Below are positions 43,478 to 55,511 of a DNA stretch of 64,000 nt, piece after piece. The first letter of the stretch is position 1. Each line of letters begins with the position of its first letter. Source of the DNA: Budorcas taxicolor (Eukaryota; Chordata; Mammalia; Artiodactyla; Bovidae); contig NC_068934.1 in the NCBI RefSeq assembly GCF_023091745.1, positions 15,702,434 to 15,766,433 of the forward strand. Reading direction: 5' to 3'. The notes beneath the pieces were generated by a model. That model was not told the origin of the DNA, did not search any database, and worked only from the letters and a program-made list of their open reading frames with translations. Both the position numbers and the translations under genes were made by a program.

Positions 43478-44295
43478 ACCTTATCTCATTTTTCTCACAA
43501 ATTCCCACCAAATATTTAGTAACAAAGAAAATAAAACAAAATGAAAAATAAACTAAGAAATTCTAACTCAAGTTAAAGTTCATCTAATGTGATAAAAGTT
43601 GATTTCAGATCATGCTAAAGGATGCTCTCCAGGAAAAAAAAAAAAAAATGAAAATCAGTGGGCAGGTGCTTTTCTCGGGGGTCAGGGTGATACAAACAAG
43701 TACTGTGAAGGCATTGTATTTGGGTGTTTGAATGGTGTTAGGTCACACTCAGGGGAGGACAAGCAGAGGTACTCACAGCCTATTTGTGGGGAGGTTTCAG
43801 CATCAGAATATATAAAGTTTTGAAAACTTACAATTTTCACCCCTTATAGAACTTTGCCTAAAAGCCTACCTTTGCTTCTTTTCCTTTCTTTTAGTGCTTC
43901 CTCTGTCCCCTTACTGGTTTCTCCTAAGAGTGATTCTTAAATACACCATTTCCCAAAGTCTCCATGTGTCGGAATCTGCTGGGAGCACAGTCATTTCAAA
44001 TATTGCTGTTTTAGAAAGGTCTGCCATGTGGACCTGTGTGCCTGTATGCCTGTATGCATACATGCATACAGGGACCTGTATGCCTCTTGACCTCTCATTT
44101 GGTCATATCATCAAGTCTGTGAAAGAATGAACCCCAGGTCTCTCTGGAGTCATCCAAGTTATAACAGCAGTGTGAGCAACCTGAAAATGTTAGAAAAAAT
44201 GTCAAAAATACAATTTTATAGATGTCTTTAAAAACCCAAGTTTTCCCAAATATGAAGCATTTTTTTTTTCAAGTTATTGTGCTTTAGACAAACAT
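43478..44295. other. Intergenic; A run and small palindrome
   Basis: A(15) at 43635-43649. A 24-bp near-palindrome (CCTGTATGCATACATG and reverse) at 44049-44072. No gene is recognised. The frames at 43599-43823 and 43894-44130 lack features. Confidence 0.4.
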
Positions 44296-44317
44296 CAGTT
44301 CAGTTCAATTCGGTTCA

Positions 44318-44773
44318 TCATGTCCGACTCTCTGCGACCCCATGAATCGCAGCACGCCAGACCTCCCTGTCCATCACCAACTCCCAGAGTTTACTCAGAC
44401 TCACGTCCATCAAGTCCGTGATCCCATCCAGCCATCTCATCCTCTGTCGTCCCCTTCTCCTCCTGCCCCCAATCCCTCCCAGCATCAGAGTCTTTTCCAA
44501 TGAGTCAACTCTTCGCATGAGGTTGCCAAAGTATTGGAGTTTCAGCTTTAGCATCAGTTCTTCCAAAGAAATCTCAGGGTTGATCTCCTTCAGAATGGAC
44601 TGGTTGGATCTCCTTGCAGTCCAAGGGACTCTCAAGAGTCTTCTCCAACACCACAGTTCAAAAGCATCAATTCTTTGGCACTCAGCCTTGTTCACAGTCC
44701 AACTCTCACATCCATACATGACTACTGGAAAAACCATAGCCTGGACTAGACGGACTTTTGCTGGCAAAGTCAT
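44318..44773 (-). pseudogene. BovB ORF2 C-terminal domain, open for 151 aa
   Basis: The open frame covers the C-terminus past the [35 protein letters not shown] and [17 protein letters not shown]. The function of this C-terminal region in RTE elements is not established. The frame is cut at its 5' end by the Bov-A2 insertion, so it is a fragment. Confidence 0.9.
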
Positions 44774-44798
44774 GTCTCTGCTTTTGAATATGCTATCT

Positions 44799-45067
44799 GT
44801 TGCCTCTAAGTCACTTCAGTTGCATCTGACTCTGTGCGACCCCAGAGACGGCAGCCCACCAGGCTCCACCATCCCTGGGATTCTCCAGGCAAGAACACTG
44901 CAGTGGGTTGCCATTTCCTTCTCTAATGCATGACAGTGAAAATTGAAAGGGAAGTTGCTCAGTTGTGTCCGACTCTTAGCAACCCCATGGACTGCAGCCT
45001 ACCAAGTTCCTCCATCCATGGGATTTTCCAGGCAAGAGTACTGGAGTGGGGTGCCATTGCCTTCTCT
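44799..45067 (-). mobile_element. Bov-A2 dimeric SINE with perfect target duplication
   Basis: Two Bov-A monomers (44799-44930 and 44940-45067) joined by GACAGTGAAAATTGAAAGG. Phrases are TCTCCAGGCAAGAACACTGC and TTTTCCAGGCAAGAGTACTGG. GAATATGCTATCT flanks both sides (44786-44798 and 45068-45080), and BovB resumes exactly. Confidence 0.97.
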
Positions 45068-45420
45068 GAATATGCTATCTAGGTTGGTCTTAACTTTTCT
45101 TCCAAGGAGTAAGTGTCTTTTAATTTCATGGCTGCTATCACCATCTGCAGTGATTTTGGAGCCTGAAAAATAAAGTCTGATACTTTCCACTGCTTCCCCA
45201 TCTATTTCCCATGAAGTGATGGTACCAGATGCCATGATCTTCGTTTTCTCAATGTTGAGCTTTAAGCCAACTTTTTCACTCTCCTCTTTCACTTTCATCA
45301 GGAGGCTTTTTAGTTCCTCTTCACTTTCTGCCATAAGGGTGGTGTCATCTGCATATCTGACGTTACTGATATTTCTCCTGGCAATCTTGATTCCAGCTTG
45401 TGCTTCTTCCAGCCCAGCGT

Positions 45421-45515
45421 ACTTATGGACAAAGTTAAGTTCCTAAATTATCCCTTTATTTACAGTGGAATTGAAAGGTGAGTCAGCATGAAGTAAAGAC
45501 AGTTGTATATATATA
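45421..45515. other. Intergenic
   Basis: Nothing recognised. Confidence 0.4.
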
Positions 45516-45534
45516 CTTTTTTTTTTTTTTTTTG
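45516..45534 (+). repeat. Poly-T run
   Basis: An uninterrupted T run of about 18-19 bases, probably the antisense tail of a small degraded retroposed piece. Confidence 0.5.
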
Positions 45535-46749
45535 GTCAAGGTGGTTGTTTCGTTTTCCTTTGTAGGGAAAGAAAAACAATAAAACTTGACTTTGTCGAAG
45601 ACTGTCTCTACAACATCTCACTTTTAGGCTTAGAATAAAGGTCATATGAAAGTCCAAAGGTATTTCTTCTCATTCATTCCCTTGTTCTCAAAGGCAACCT
45701 GGGGATGATCAGAAGTGTGAAAAGTTCATGCTTATCAAAGAACATTCATGACAATTCCTGAAAAATGATTCTTTTTTATTTTTTAGGAATTAAAACAAAT
45801 TTGTTTTTCTTCCCCCATTCTCCCTCAGCTGACAATCATAGGTGATAGTTACCCATGTCAAAAAATATTTTCTTACTGGAAATAAAACTAGAAAAGGAGT
45901 GTCTGTCATTCTCTTTGTTCACAATTTACAGTTAGGAGCAAAAAATGATTTATGATTACTATAATTATGTCTCTCTTTAGGAGAGCTGTACAAACTATGT
46001 AATGTTTTAGCCATGTGTTTTTCTACAGGCTGTTCATTAATCTAAGAAGTAGGTATATTAACAATTTTGTACCTCGTTAATTTTCAAACCTCTATGTGGG
46101 TCACGAATTGAATGGTCCAGGACACTTAATGCATCAGGTTTGTTCACTGTGTGCGTGATGTTTGTGTGCTGACAAAGTCACAACCATAATTTAGATTTTC
46201 CCTCAATAGATAGTATCTTCATAGATATTTGAGGAAGTCTACAAAAAATGAGTTTTGGGCAAAATGTTTCGTAATCTGTAGTTTCACCATAATGACAATG
46301 AACCTTGGGAGTCAACCTGAAATGTGTTAGCTGAGTTAATATTACCAGCTATCTATCCCTTTCATTTATTTATTTATTTATTTTTTTATGGTTCCATTCT
46401 GCTGTTGCTTCCTCTCCTGCAAAACTCCTTCCTTTGGGCCATAGAATAGAGCATTGTTTTGAATTTAACATTTCCTTGAAATGAAATTTCTCTGTTTACA
46501 GCATATATTTTAAGTAGTTTTCCTAACATAGTTTTATTTAGACAACATCAGAGCAGTTGCATCTAAAAATTTTTTATTTTTGTTATAGTAGATAACACTG
46601 AATTAGGAAATAAAATGCCATTCTCTCAAATACCTTCAGAGTTAAGTAGCCCTTGTTGAAGAAACTGAGTTAATATTTTTACATGCTGCTACTTACTTAA
46701 TATTTAAATGATTTGGTAGTCTTGGAAAACATTGAAGTGTGTCTTCTTT
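45535..46749. other. Repeat-poor block
   Basis: About 1.2 kb without a recognised transposable element, other than ATTTATTTATTTATTTA at 46366-46385. No long frame. A candidate for conserved non-coding sequence, but nothing in the sequence proves it. Confidence 0.4.
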
Positions 46750-47045
46750 ATCATCTTACTCAATCGTCCCAACTCTAAAGCAGGTACTGTTATTTTTTAC
46801 TTTAAAATGACAGAAATGATACTCAGAGAAGGGAAATAGCCTTCCCAGGAGCCAAATAGCTATTAAGTGGAAGAAGCATTTCAATTGACATCTCCTTGCC
46901 TCTGTAATATCCAAGTTCTCCTCTTTAATCCTCCTTAGATCTATATGAAGTTGGTATCATTCCCCATTTACAGATTGGAAAACTAGTTTTGAGAGATTAA
47001 GTTAAATGCCAGTGAACTACAGAACCAACACATGGAACCTCCTTT
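46750..47045 (+). repeat. Two MIR-like remnants in tandem
   Basis: 46750-46905: AAGCAGGTACTGTTATTTTT, AAAATGACAGAAATGATACTC and GCCAAATAGCTATTAAGTGG. 46925-47045: ATTCCCCATTTACAGATTGG and GCCAGTGAACTACAGAACC. Both keep MIR 3' order in sense. Confidence 0.5.
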
Positions 47046-48129
47046 TTCCAATAAATGATAGTAATCTTCATTAAATATACCTGAAAAGAAGATACTCATA
47101 TGTGTTCTCTCATGTAGAGGCCCAGGATTGTATCTGATTTAATAAATGGCTAAAAAAAAAAAAAAATGGGAAGGGAGGCAGCTTGGATTATCTCAAATAA
47201 ATGAATTGTTTAGTTTGCCAGAAAGGAAATGAAGACAAACAAGCAAACAAGGGGACAAGTCCACAGCTAAGTCCCACTGTTGTCAAATCAAACAGTAACA
47301 GCCAAAGTGAGGTTGATTCATTCTGTTGTCTAAAATAAATTACCATGTCACCTTGAGTGACTCATTTGAGAATAACAAAATCACATGCTCATGAATATAT
47401 TCAGCCATATGAATTAAATGTTCAAAAGTATTAAGCCTACCACAATATTTCATGCTAACAAACAATGAGAAAAACAGCTTTTTTTTTTTTTTTTCTAGTT
47501 TTTACATTGCCTTTCCATGTTTCTGTTTGTATTGGCTTATGACCTTGTGGCCCCCACCAATGAATGGATTGAAATGCTATTGTAGCTTTTCTTTAAGATT
47601 GAAGGGATGGCAGGAACAGGATGGGTGGAGTATTTTATATCCGTCATTACATAGCAAGAGTTTTATACACAATAGTTATTTCTTACGTTTTCCTGTACAC
47701 AAAATTTATCTCTGACATGTGTTTTATAAGAAACTCAACAGAAAGCAATTTATTTAGGGCAGTTTTCTTTGTAAATAAATAATGATTTTGCCTATTCATC
47801 TTGGAAAAGAGTAAAAGGACAATTTAACAAGCATAAAAAGAAATTCAAAAAAAGAAGAAAATGGATTAATAACTAGAAAATTAATTCTAAAACTTGTGGA
47901 AAAAATATTCCTATCCATACATGGTAACAGTTTTTTAAAACACTGAATTTAGAAACGTAGCATTTCGACTCTATTTCACAAAAATGAGCTTCCAAAATAA
48001 AGTTTTATTACAACCATTAGTAAAATGTTCTGCAGAAAGGTTAAAAAAGGAAGAAAAAGCCCATCATTCTCAAGACATTTACAACTGGGAGTCAGGGGGA
48101 CAACAATGTACTTTTCAAAATAGTTCAAA
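47046..48129. other. AT-rich intergenic sequence
   Basis: An A run at about 47152-47166 and a T run at 47479-47494. No gene or firm repeat. The 87-aa frame at 47452-47715 is not recognisable. Confidence 0.4.
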
Positions 48130-48345
48130 TAAATATATCACTTAACCTTTCAAAATTACTATCTCACTGATTATGTCATATTGCCCTTTCAACAACCCTG
48201 AATAATAGGCTAGAAACTTGCTATTTTCACCCATTTATATACAAAAAGGAAGGGGTGAAGATGGGAGAAATTAAAAGGCTCGCTTAAGTCACTTAGTAGA
48301 ACCACAGAATAGAAGAAGGACTGAGTTAACTGCTCTCATTGCAAA
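48130..48345 (+). repeat. MIR-like SINE
   Basis: TATATCACTTAACCTTTCAA, CAACAACCCTGAATAATAGG and CCACAGAATAGAAGAAGGAC follow MIR order. Confidence 0.45.
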
Positions 48346-48714
48346 GATTACAGACTGATACAGAGGAACTCAGCACATGTGGATGGCTCATAGGATCAGA
48401 CGTTCTCCATCTCACAATAAAAATCTCTCTTCTTTATTTTCTCTCCGGACATGCAGAATCTTCAACAAGCATAAGTACAATGGGGGCAGAATGATAATAA
48501 TTTTCTTTGATGAAAAGAATGAAAACCCTGAGAGATGAGTAAAAAGTGAAAGTTTGATTATTGAACCAAGTCAGCACCATCAGGGGAATGGCTTATTGGC
48601 ATCTGAAGTGTGCCTTAAGTGGAAGGAGCTGCTCTGCTGGGAAGCTGGCCGGGGATACACGTGATGGGTGGGACAGAGGATTGATTAACCTCTCCCTCAA
48701 TGCATATCCACTAA
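48346..48714. other. Intergenic
   Basis: Nothing recognised. Confidence 0.4.
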
Positions 48715-48918
48715 GTGAAGTCGCTCAGTGGTGTCCAACTCTCTGTGACCCCATGGACTGTAGCCTACCAGGCTCCTCTGTCCATGGGATTTTCCAGGCA
48801 ATAGTACTGGAGTGGATTGCCATTTCCTTCCCCAGGGGATCTTCCTGACCCAGGGATCGAACCTGAGTCTCCCACATTGTAGACAGACACTTTACCGTCT
48901 GAGCCACCAGGGAAGTCC
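48715..48918 (-). mobile_element. Bov-tA SINE, antisense
   Basis: GTGAAGTCGCTCAGTGGTGTCC to GAGCCACCAGGGAAGTCCGG, full length and well kept. It abuts a MaLR-type LTR. Confidence 0.94.
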
Positions 48919-49320
48919 GGAACCTCATAATAGAGCTTCTTTTGGAAACAGGATGTTTGCAGATGTAATTAGTTAGGTCATTTTGGATTTAGATGAGCCC
49001 TAACTCGAATGTCTGTTGTCCTTATAAGAAGGGAAGATGATGTATAGAAACACACAGGAAGATAAAGACCATGTGAAGATGGAGAGAGAGAGAGGAGTGA
49101 ATCAGCTACAAGACAGAGAAAGCAAAAAAATTGCTGGGAGACCCCAGAGAGTAGGAAAACTCAAGGGATGATTCTTGCGTAGAGTTTCCAGAGGGGATAG
49201 GTCCCTGAGTATCTTCACTGCAGTCTTCCAGCTTCTGGAATAGTGAGAGAATCCATTTCTGCTGTTTTCAGCTTCCCAGTTTGTGAAATCTTATTATGGT
49301 ACCTTGGAAGCTAACACACT
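48919..49320 (+). mobile_element. MaLR-type LTR remnant (MLT1-like)
   Basis: GGATGTTTGCAGATGTAATTAG, AGTTAGGTCATTTTGG, GTCCTTATAAGAAGGG, CACACAGGAAGATAAAGACC and TTGGAAGCTAACACA are sense MLT1-type phrases. Confidence 0.6.
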
Positions 49321-50445
49321 TGGAGGCTTGTAAAGAAGCAAAGCAACAATATCCTCTCCCAGAAATTCAGAAAGTGTACTTTCCTTGGGAAAAGTGTTAG
49401 AGGGAGGAAGTATGTGAGAAGCACAAAAGGAGAGAAAGGGTCATTATCAATGACTGTAATAGTCCAAACTGTTTCTCTATAAGACTGCATGTGTTTTCTC
49501 TCTTCATTCTTAGCACAGTCCTGTGATATAAGTTTGACACCATTTTTTAAATTGAGGCTTAGATACCCGAGGTTCCTAGCTCAAACTCACAAAATAATAA
49601 ATGACAAAATCAGGAATCAAAACCATTCTTCCTAATTCCTGTACAGGTGTTCCTTAAGCTTGTAATTAAATAGCTCTCCAAGAATATAGTATTAATTTTT
49701 TTATGAACACTTTTAAAGCTAGTCAGGACACAGCAATAAGGAACTCTCAGGAGAAGCAGTCCTCTGGGGGCAGAGAGATGAAATTAGATATCCTAATAGG
49801 TCTTTTCCAAGTCTAATTGCTCTCACTCTGTGTAAGGCGCCGACTAAATGCAAGTTCATTATCATTTTTTTCTAAGTTAACTGAAAAACAACATTGATTG
49901 ACATTTTGGAGATATTCAACATTTATATGCAGGAAATTTAGGAGACTTTAAAAACATTGAAAAAAGCTTTTCTTAAGATAGCTTGTACCTTTTTTTTTTT
50001 CCAACAGTGAAATATTCTGCACGAAAACAGATGCTTTCTAACATTTCCTACTGCTGCTCTTCCCAAGCTAATGATCTTGATGTACTCAGGACCTTGTAGG
50101 CAGAATGCAGTCTTCCTCAGCAGGAAAAGAAAAGAAATACTGTGCGTCTTCACTAAATGCCCCTGTGTTCACACACAAATTTTGGCTTATTCTCTTTGCC
50201 TCTCAAGTGTATTGATTCTGACCTCTATTCACAACAGATAATAAAAATATTATAAAATATGATTATAGTTAAGTGTCTTTATAATATTTTGCTTCATCCG
50301 ATGCACGCTACAATATGTAGTATTCATGTTTCAAAAAAGAAAGAGCATCTGACAGTGAAAGTGATGCTGCATAAAAACACGGGTGATGAGGGTTAGGACT
50401 GAATTCACATCTTGGAAATGTTTATTTAATCCTTTAAAAATTATT
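49321..50445. other. Intergenic, MIR-like at 49480-49640
   Basis: TGTGATATAAGTTTGACACC and AATTGAGGCTTAGATACCCGAGG at 49480-49640 look MIR-like. The rest is unassigned, with no gene. Confidence 0.4.
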
Positions 50446-50460
50446 CCCCCCCCCCCCCCC
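50446..50460 (+). repeat. Poly-C run (15)
   Basis: Fifteen consecutive C residues just before an L1 3' end. Confidence 0.95.
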
Positions 50461-50466
50461 TTAGGG

Positions 50467-51922
50467 CTCTTTATTTATTTATTTATTTTTTTTTGGACTT
50501 TATTATTATTTTTTTTTTAATTCTTACATGTGTTCCCAAACATGAACCCCCCTCCCACCTCCCTCCCCATAACATCTCTGTGGGTCATCCCCATGCACCA
50601 GCCCCAAGCATGCTGTATCCTGCGTCAGACATAGACTGGCGATTCAATTCTTACATGATAGTATACATGATAGAATGCCATTCTCCCAAATCATCCCACA
50701 CTCTCCCTCTCCCTCCGAGTCCAAAAGTCCGTTATACACAGCTGTGTCTTTTTTCCTGTCTTGCATACAGGGTCGTCATTGCCATCTTTCTAAATTCCAT
50801 ATATATGTGTTAGTATACTGTATTGGTGTTTTTCTTTCTGGCTTACTTCACTCTGTATAATCGGCTCCAGTTTCATCCATCTCATCAGAACTGATTCAAA
50901 TGAATTCTTTTTAACGGCTGAGTAATACTCCATTGTGTATATGTACCACAGCTTTCTTATCCATTCATCTGCTGATGGACATCTAGGTTGTTTCCATGTC
51001 CTGGCTATTATAAACAGTGCTGTGATGAACATTGGGGTACATGTGTCTCTTTCAATTCTGGTTTCCTCGGTGTGTATGCCCAGCAGTGGGATTGCTGGGT
51101 CATAAGGGAGTTCTATTTGCAATTTTTTAAGGAATCTCCACACTGTTCTCCATAGTGGCTGTACTAGTTTGCATTCCCACCAACAGTGTAGGAGGGTTCC
51201 CTTTTCTCCACACCCTCTCCAGCGTTTATTGCTTGCAGATTTTTGGATTGCAGACATTCTGACTGGTGTGAAGTGGTACCTCATTGTGGTTTTGATTTGC
51301 ATTTCTCTGATAATGAGTGATGTTGAGCATCTTTTCATGTGTTTGTTAGCCATCCGTATGTCTTCTTTGGAGAAATGTCTATTTAGTTCTTTGGCCCATT
51401 TTTTGATGGGGTCGTTTATTTTTCTGGAATTGAGCTGTGTAAGTTGCTTGTATATTTTTGAGATTAGTTGTTTGTCAGTTACTTCATTTGTTATTATTTT
51501 CTCCCATTCAGAAGGCTGTCTTTTCACCTTGCTTATAGTTTCCTTTGTTGTGCAGAAGCTTTTAATTTTAATTAGATCCCATTTGTTTATTTTTGCTTTT
51601 ATTTCCAGAATTCTGGGAGGTGGATCATAGAGGATCCTTCTGTGATTTATGTCTGAGAGTGTTTTGCCAATGTTCTCCTCTAGGAGTTTTATAGTTTCTG
51701 GTCTTACATTTAGATCTTTAATCCATTTTGAGTTTATTTTTGTGTGCGGTGTTAGAAAGTGATCTAGTTTCATTCTTTTACAAGTGGTTGACCAGTTTTC
51801 CCAGCACCACTTGTTAAAGAGATTGTCTTTACTCCATTGTATATTCTTGCCTCCTTTGTCAAAGATAAGGTGTCCATATGTGTGTGGATTTATCTCTGGG
51901 CTTTCTATTTTGTTCCATTGAT
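50467..51922 (-). mobile_element. Bovid L1 LINE, 5'-truncated, antisense
   Basis: T-rich tail, 3' UTR and ORF2 end, to CTATTTTGTTCCATTGAT at the 5' truncation. Close to the 4.7 kb copy. The 3' UTR is shortened: the usual TTTACAATACTGTATTGG segment is replaced by low-complexity T-rich sequence. Confidence 0.94.
50790..51773 (-). pseudogene. L1 ORF2 C-terminal third, open for 327 aa
   Basis: A continuous frame ending at the natural ORF2 stop (ILTHIYGI). It covers the region after the [37 protein letters not shown], then the Cys-rich motif [15 protein letters not shown], and [20 protein letters not shown]. Endonuclease and RT active site are absent. Compared with the 53.9 kb copy, which reads KCWRGC, this one has KRWRGC, so the first Cys of the zinc-knuckle-like motif is Arg. 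Fairly young by its open frame, but not autonomous. Confidence 0.93.
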
Positions 51923-52609
51923 AAATTATCCCTCAATTTTACCTAGAATACATTTAATATTTGCATTGACTCTTTCTATGCTAAAAAGAAAAAAGGAAAA
52001 CAAAATAAATTAAAACAACTTAGTAAAATTATGAAAACTCCATTTCTTTTTAAAAAACATTTATTGGAGGATAATCACTTTACAATGCTGTGCTGGTCTC
52101 TGCTGTACCATTTCTGTTTCATATCCCTCCTCAATATCCTAAACATGTTGATCTTCTAGAACAGGAAACACATCTCAAGAAGAATATATTCTTTTAAGTC
52201 TTATCTCCCTATAAGAGAGGTATTTATCTTGCCCATTCATCCAGGATAATGATGTTTTACAAAAATAAATTTTGTTCACTTAGATTAAATAAATCTCCTT
52301 AGCCAATATAATTAATTCCTAAATAAAACCTGAAGTACATTTTCTCTTGGAATTTTTAAGAGCCAATAACATAACTAATTATAAAGTTGACATCTTTCAC
52401 CACCTCTCATCTTGACTTATTAAGAAAAAATCTAAAATTAGTATGTAGGTATACTTTAAGAATGGTTTGAACACTTCTGATCCCTATGAACTAGAACATG
52501 GAAACCACCCAAGAATGAGTGGGACCCAGCCAATCTTCTTAAGACAAGGGCTGACCAAGCCATTGTCCCTAGAACCGTCCTTGTTTTATCCCTTCTAAGA
52601 CCACATCAT
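51923..52609. other. Intergenic with an L1 scrap
   Basis: An antisense L1 3' end scrap at about 52048-52120 (ACATTTATTGGAGGATAATC, TTTACAATGCTGTGCTGG). The rest is unassigned. Confidence 0.45.
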
Positions 52610-53305
52610 TCATTCCTAGCTTTTCCTCTGATGGATTCTGTCCACAATTCTCTCACTTGGACCACAGAATCTTGTCTCTAAGTCTCGTTTGTCACCTGTC
52701 CTCCACAGTCAGGGAGGCTCTCTAAAGCTCAAATGTGATCACATTGCTCAAGTAGCTTAAATCCTTTAGTTGCTTCTAAGCACTTTCAGGATAAAGTCCA
52801 TGCTCTCTAACATGATGCATGGGTCCTCTCCCAATCTGGCCCCTTCCTACCTCCATATTTTTCATCCTCCCTTGCCTTTCTCTCCCTCTCACCCAACTCC
52901 TATCCCCTTCCAGTTATTGCTCTAGTAATAGTGAACTATTTTCAGTTCACTGAAGACTCTGGGCTCTCACATCACTAGACTTTTGTACGTATTGATTTCC
53001 TTGTCCGAAATATTTATTTAACTCTACAATTCATAATCTTTATTCATGTTTCAGGAAAGAGACCATTTCCTCTGGGCAGCATTCTCCGAATCCTGACCCA
53101 AACCTGCCTACATTGTGAAACTTTAGTTGTCTGTCTGCCTATGCTATCCCACACTACCTTAGTTACTAACAGTTCTTATTGAAATTATGGATTGGACTAT
53201 AATTAAATCTGAGAGATGTGCCTTGTTCTCACATTCATTGTAGCATCGAGATACTCCATTAATATTTCATGTATATATGTATGAATAAATTAGAGAATGA
53301 ATGAC
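52610..53305 (+). mobile_element. L2 LINE 3' region
   Basis: TGATCACATTGCTCAAGTAG, GGATAAAGTCCATGCTCTC, AATCTGGCCCCTTCCTACC, ACTCTGGGCTCTCACATCAC, CCTCTGGGCAGCATTCTCC and a terminal TACTCCATTAATATTTCATG to GAATGAATGAC order match sense L2 with its 3' end. Confidence 0.65.
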
Positions 53306-53429
53306 AAGATATGTAACATATTTCAGACACAAACAGATATTCAATATGGAGGAAAAACATTTAAGCATATATATGTTTACAAGACATAAATTTACAATAT
53401 AAGACATCACCTTAATATGAATTTAATTT

Positions 53430-54290
53430 CTTACTTTATTTATTTTTTATTTTTTATTTTTACTTTATTTTACTTTACAATACTGTATTGGTTTTGCCAT
53501 ACATTGACATGAATCCACCATGGGTGTACATGAGTTCCCAAACATGAACCCCCCTCCCACCTCCCATCCCATATCATCTCTCTGGATCATCCCCCTGCAC
53601 CAGCCCCAAGCATCCTGTATCCTGCATTGAACATAGACTGGCGAGTCATTTCTTACATGATAGTATACATGTTTCAATGCCATTCTCCCAAATCATCCCA
53701 CCCTCTCCCTCTCCCTCAGAGTCCAAAAGTCCGCTCTACACATCTGTGTCTCTTTTGCTGTCTTGCATACAGGGTCATCATTACCATCTTTCTAAATTCC
53801 ATATATATGTGTTAGTATACTGTATTGGTGTTTTTCTTTCTGGCTTACTTCACTCTGTATAATAGGCTCCAGTTTCATCCATCTCAACAGAACTGATTCA
53901 AATGTATTCTTTTTAATGGCTGAGTAATACTCTATTGTGTATATTTACCACAGCTTTCTTATCCATTCATCTGCTGATGAACATCTAGGGTGCTTCCATG
54001 TCCTGGCTATTATAAACAGTGCTGTGATGAACACTGGGGTACATGTGTCTCTTTCTATTCTGGTTTCCTCAGTGTGTATGCCCAGCAGCGGGATTGCTGG
54101 GTCATATGGCAGTTCTATTTGCAATTTTTTAAGGAATCTCCACACTGTTCTCCAAAGTGGCTGTACTAGTTTACATTCCCACCAACAGTGTAGGAGGGTT
54201 CCCTTTTCTCCACACCCTCTCCAGCATTTACTGCTTGTAGACTTTTGGATCGCAGCCATTCTGACTGGTGTGAAGTGGTACCTCATTGTG
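53430..54290 (-). mobile_element. Bovid L1 LINE, 5'-truncated, antisense
   Basis: TTATTTTTACTTTATTTTAC and the complete bovid 3' UTR, to GTGGTACCTCATTGTG. Includes the 113-aa ORF2 frame 53945-54286 with an intact [18 protein letters not shown] motif. Confidence 0.93.
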
Positions 54291-55349
54291 ATGTTCTCCT
54301 ACACTGTATTCTTTTAACGAGGTCTCCCTTATTCTCCATTGATTCTTTCTTCAAAACTTCACCCAACCACCTGAACACCACTTTTTCAGTGTCTGTACCA
54401 TTATGAAAAAAATCCTTTGAAACTGGGGTACTGTATTTGAATAGAGGAGACTATTGTTACACGGATGCTATTAGATTCATTGAGAGGAGACATTTGCTCA
54501 CCCTTGGTCAAGATGCTCTCAGAGTTTGACAGATATGGTCAAAGGAGTACCTGGCACTTTAAAAGGTCAGAGAAGTTAGGCATGACCAACTTCTTCACAG
54601 ATGGCTGAGGCTGTCAACACTACTTGAAATAATCTATCCTGAAGATGCTGGAGATGAGTCAGCCTGCCTTAGCCCTGGAGAGTTCTGTGTTTTTAATGAC
54701 TTGAGCATTACTCCCAGCCTCTGCTTGCCTCTCACATCTCCTGTAAAGACACTCATACAGCCATGTGGTGCCTCACCTAGAACTTTGCAGGAATCTCAAT
54801 GGGATAAGCCTAACAAATAAACTCAACTTCTCATTGTAAAGAAGGGTCATGAGAAAAGTCTGCCAGTGTTTTAAATCTTGGTTCTGCACACCTTCTCTTT
54901 AAACTTGGGCATGTCTTAAAAATATATACATATATATATGTTTTTAATTGAAGGATAATTGCTTTACAGTATTGCATCAATCTGGCCGTGACCTATCTCC
55001 TTAGAGGGATCTCTTGCTATGACCATGCTGTCATCCCATCCCAGTGTCAGAAACAGCTTCTGCTTTTACTTTATTCTCTCTTTAAGACACATCAAACTAT
55101 GACTCCCCCTTTCAAGGCACAACACAAGTTTCTCTTCCTGAGAAGTCATTCCTGACTTTCTGAGCCAGCCTAAGTGCTTCCTTCTTTATAGTCCTAAAGA
55201 ATACACTCTAAGCCTGTATTGTCAACACATATTTCTCCCAAGTGGGAGAATAGCACCATGGCTATTTCCATGTATCTTTGTATTTAAATGCTTAATAATT
55301 ATTCTGGCATTGCAGTAGATATTCACTAAGTGATTATTAGGTAAATGAT
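54291..55349. other. Intergenic with an L1 scrap
   Basis: An antisense L1 3' scrap at about 54936-54990 (TTTTTAATTGAAGGATAATT, GCTTTACAGTATTGC). No gene seen. Confidence 0.45.
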
Positions 55350-55511
55350 GTTTAATCCATTTTGAGTTTATTTTTGTGTATGGTGTTAGAAAGTGTTCTA
55401 GATTCATTCTTTTACAAGTGATTGACCAGTTTTCCCAGCACCACTTGTTAAAGAGATTGTCTTTCCTCCATTGTATATTCTTGCCTCCTTTGTCAAAGAT
55501 AAGGTGTCCAT

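Larger units (their letters stand above)
44296..45420 (-). mobile_element. BovB LINE, antisense, interrupted by Bov-A2
   Basis: CAGTTCAGTTCAATTCGG to CTTCTTCCAGCCCAGCGT, about 855 bp of BovB once the Bov-A2 is removed. It keeps motif C as VRYADDTTLMAES (45216-45420 region). The 151-aa frame at 44318-44773 reads the ORF2 C-terminus without stops ([20 protein letters not shown] to [17 protein letters not shown]). Confidence 0.95.
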
